In this document: positions 63,466 to 64,000 of the stretch, piece by piece | How the letters are laid out: each line of letters begins with the position of its first letter | Position numbering within the stretch: the stretch's first letter is position 1 | Assembly (NCBI GenBank): GCA_035048495.1 | Contig: CM068542.1 | Span: forward strand, 41,445,109 to 41,509,108 | Length of the DNA stretch: 64,000 nt | Origin: Euptelea pleiosperma | Taxonomy: Eukaryota; Streptophyta; Magnoliopsida; Ranunculales; Eupteleaceae | Reading direction: 5' to 3' | Notes under the pieces: generated by a model | Database searches by the model: none | What the model was told of the DNA's origin: nothing | The model's input: the letters and a program-made list of their open reading frames with translations, nothing else | Made by a program: the position numbers and the translations under genes

Positions 63466-64000
63466 CCCGAAGACCTTCATGATGATTCGACTAGCATCAT
63501 CTATGCTAATGGTTTTATCTACTTCAGGCTGTAATCTCTATAATTGTTTTAGGAATTTTTTGCAACAGCCCCCTGAAATCGAAATTATATGGTATTACCA
63601 TCCAACAACACACACCCCCCCCAAACACTTTCAAACTTTAGGAATACCCTCTTGACCTAGTTTAACAGTGGTTGACTCAAGTTAAAATGGACTTGAATCA
63701 TACGCCATTACCATTGTATTTGCAATATTTTGGTCCTTTCATATAGATGCATTAACAGGTGCATTATGCATGTAATGTTTTAACGTGAGTCAAATGATGG
63801 TTAAACTAGGTCAAGGGGGTATTCCTAAAGTTTGCAAGTATAGGGGGGGAATACTAATTACTTTCAAATTAGGGGTGTTAAAAAAATACCATTTTTAAGG
63901 TGAAACGGGGGCTGCCTAACCCAAGCTTATCTACCAAAAAATATAAAATAAAATAAAACAGAAAAAGAAGCGGACAAGAATGTTCAGAAATTGAGACAAA

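Overview
This window is plant nuclear DNA, almost certainly from a flowering plant. It holds three conserved plant genes split into many small exons by GT-AG introns, one of them ending in a GC-AG intron. The DNA between exons is AT-rich and crowded with plant transposable elements: copia LTR elements, L1-type LINEs, TRIMs, MITEs and a Helitron-like element. The species cannot be named from the sequence. Long TE-filled introns fit a medium or large genome. I found no tRNA, rRNA, CRISPR, prokaryotic operon or organellar insert.

Region 1 (1-21834, + strand) is the 3' part of a CRS2-associated factor gene of the CAF1 type, a CRM-domain group II intron splicing factor of plastids. Five exons totalling about 1.07 kb are spread over 21.8 kb. 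Intron 2 carries a truncated LINE and a decayed copia element with a nested probable solo LTR. Intron 4 carries a perfectly delimited hairpin MITE inside an older dispersed repeat, and two copia remnants in inverted orientation.

Region 2 (32579-23577, - strand) is a complete somatic embryogenesis receptor kinase gene (SERK). It has 11 exons and encodes 628 residues, with the canonical layout of signal peptide, N-cap, five LRRs, SPP region, transmembrane segment and RD kinase. Intron 4 carries an intact TRIM with a 5-bp target duplication. The probable 5' leader holds three short upstream ORFs. CAF1 and SERK are convergent, with a hairpin MITE between them.

Region 3 (about 32.9-45.6 kb) has no gene. 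It is a graveyard of small elements: Tourist-like and Mutator-like MITEs with clear target duplications, a Helitron-like element, a TRIM, LTR fragments and microsatellites.

Region 4 (63124-45644, - strand) is the 3' part of a MYST-family histone acetyltransferase gene (HAM1/HAM2 type), six exons covering the C2HC zinc finger and acetyltransferase domain. Its 9-kb intron holds a deleted copia element with a full-length but dead LINE nested in the copia gag. The join is marked by a 13-bp target duplication. The intron's 5' splice site reads GC.

The three genes act in different places (plastid RNA splicing, plasma-membrane receptor signalling, nuclear chromatin) and show no sign of acting as one system. 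I did not find a novel multi-gene system. The most interesting material is the nested transposon stratigraphy, a MITE family that keeps a common hairpin core with different outer ends, TRIM families, and the GC-AG intron.
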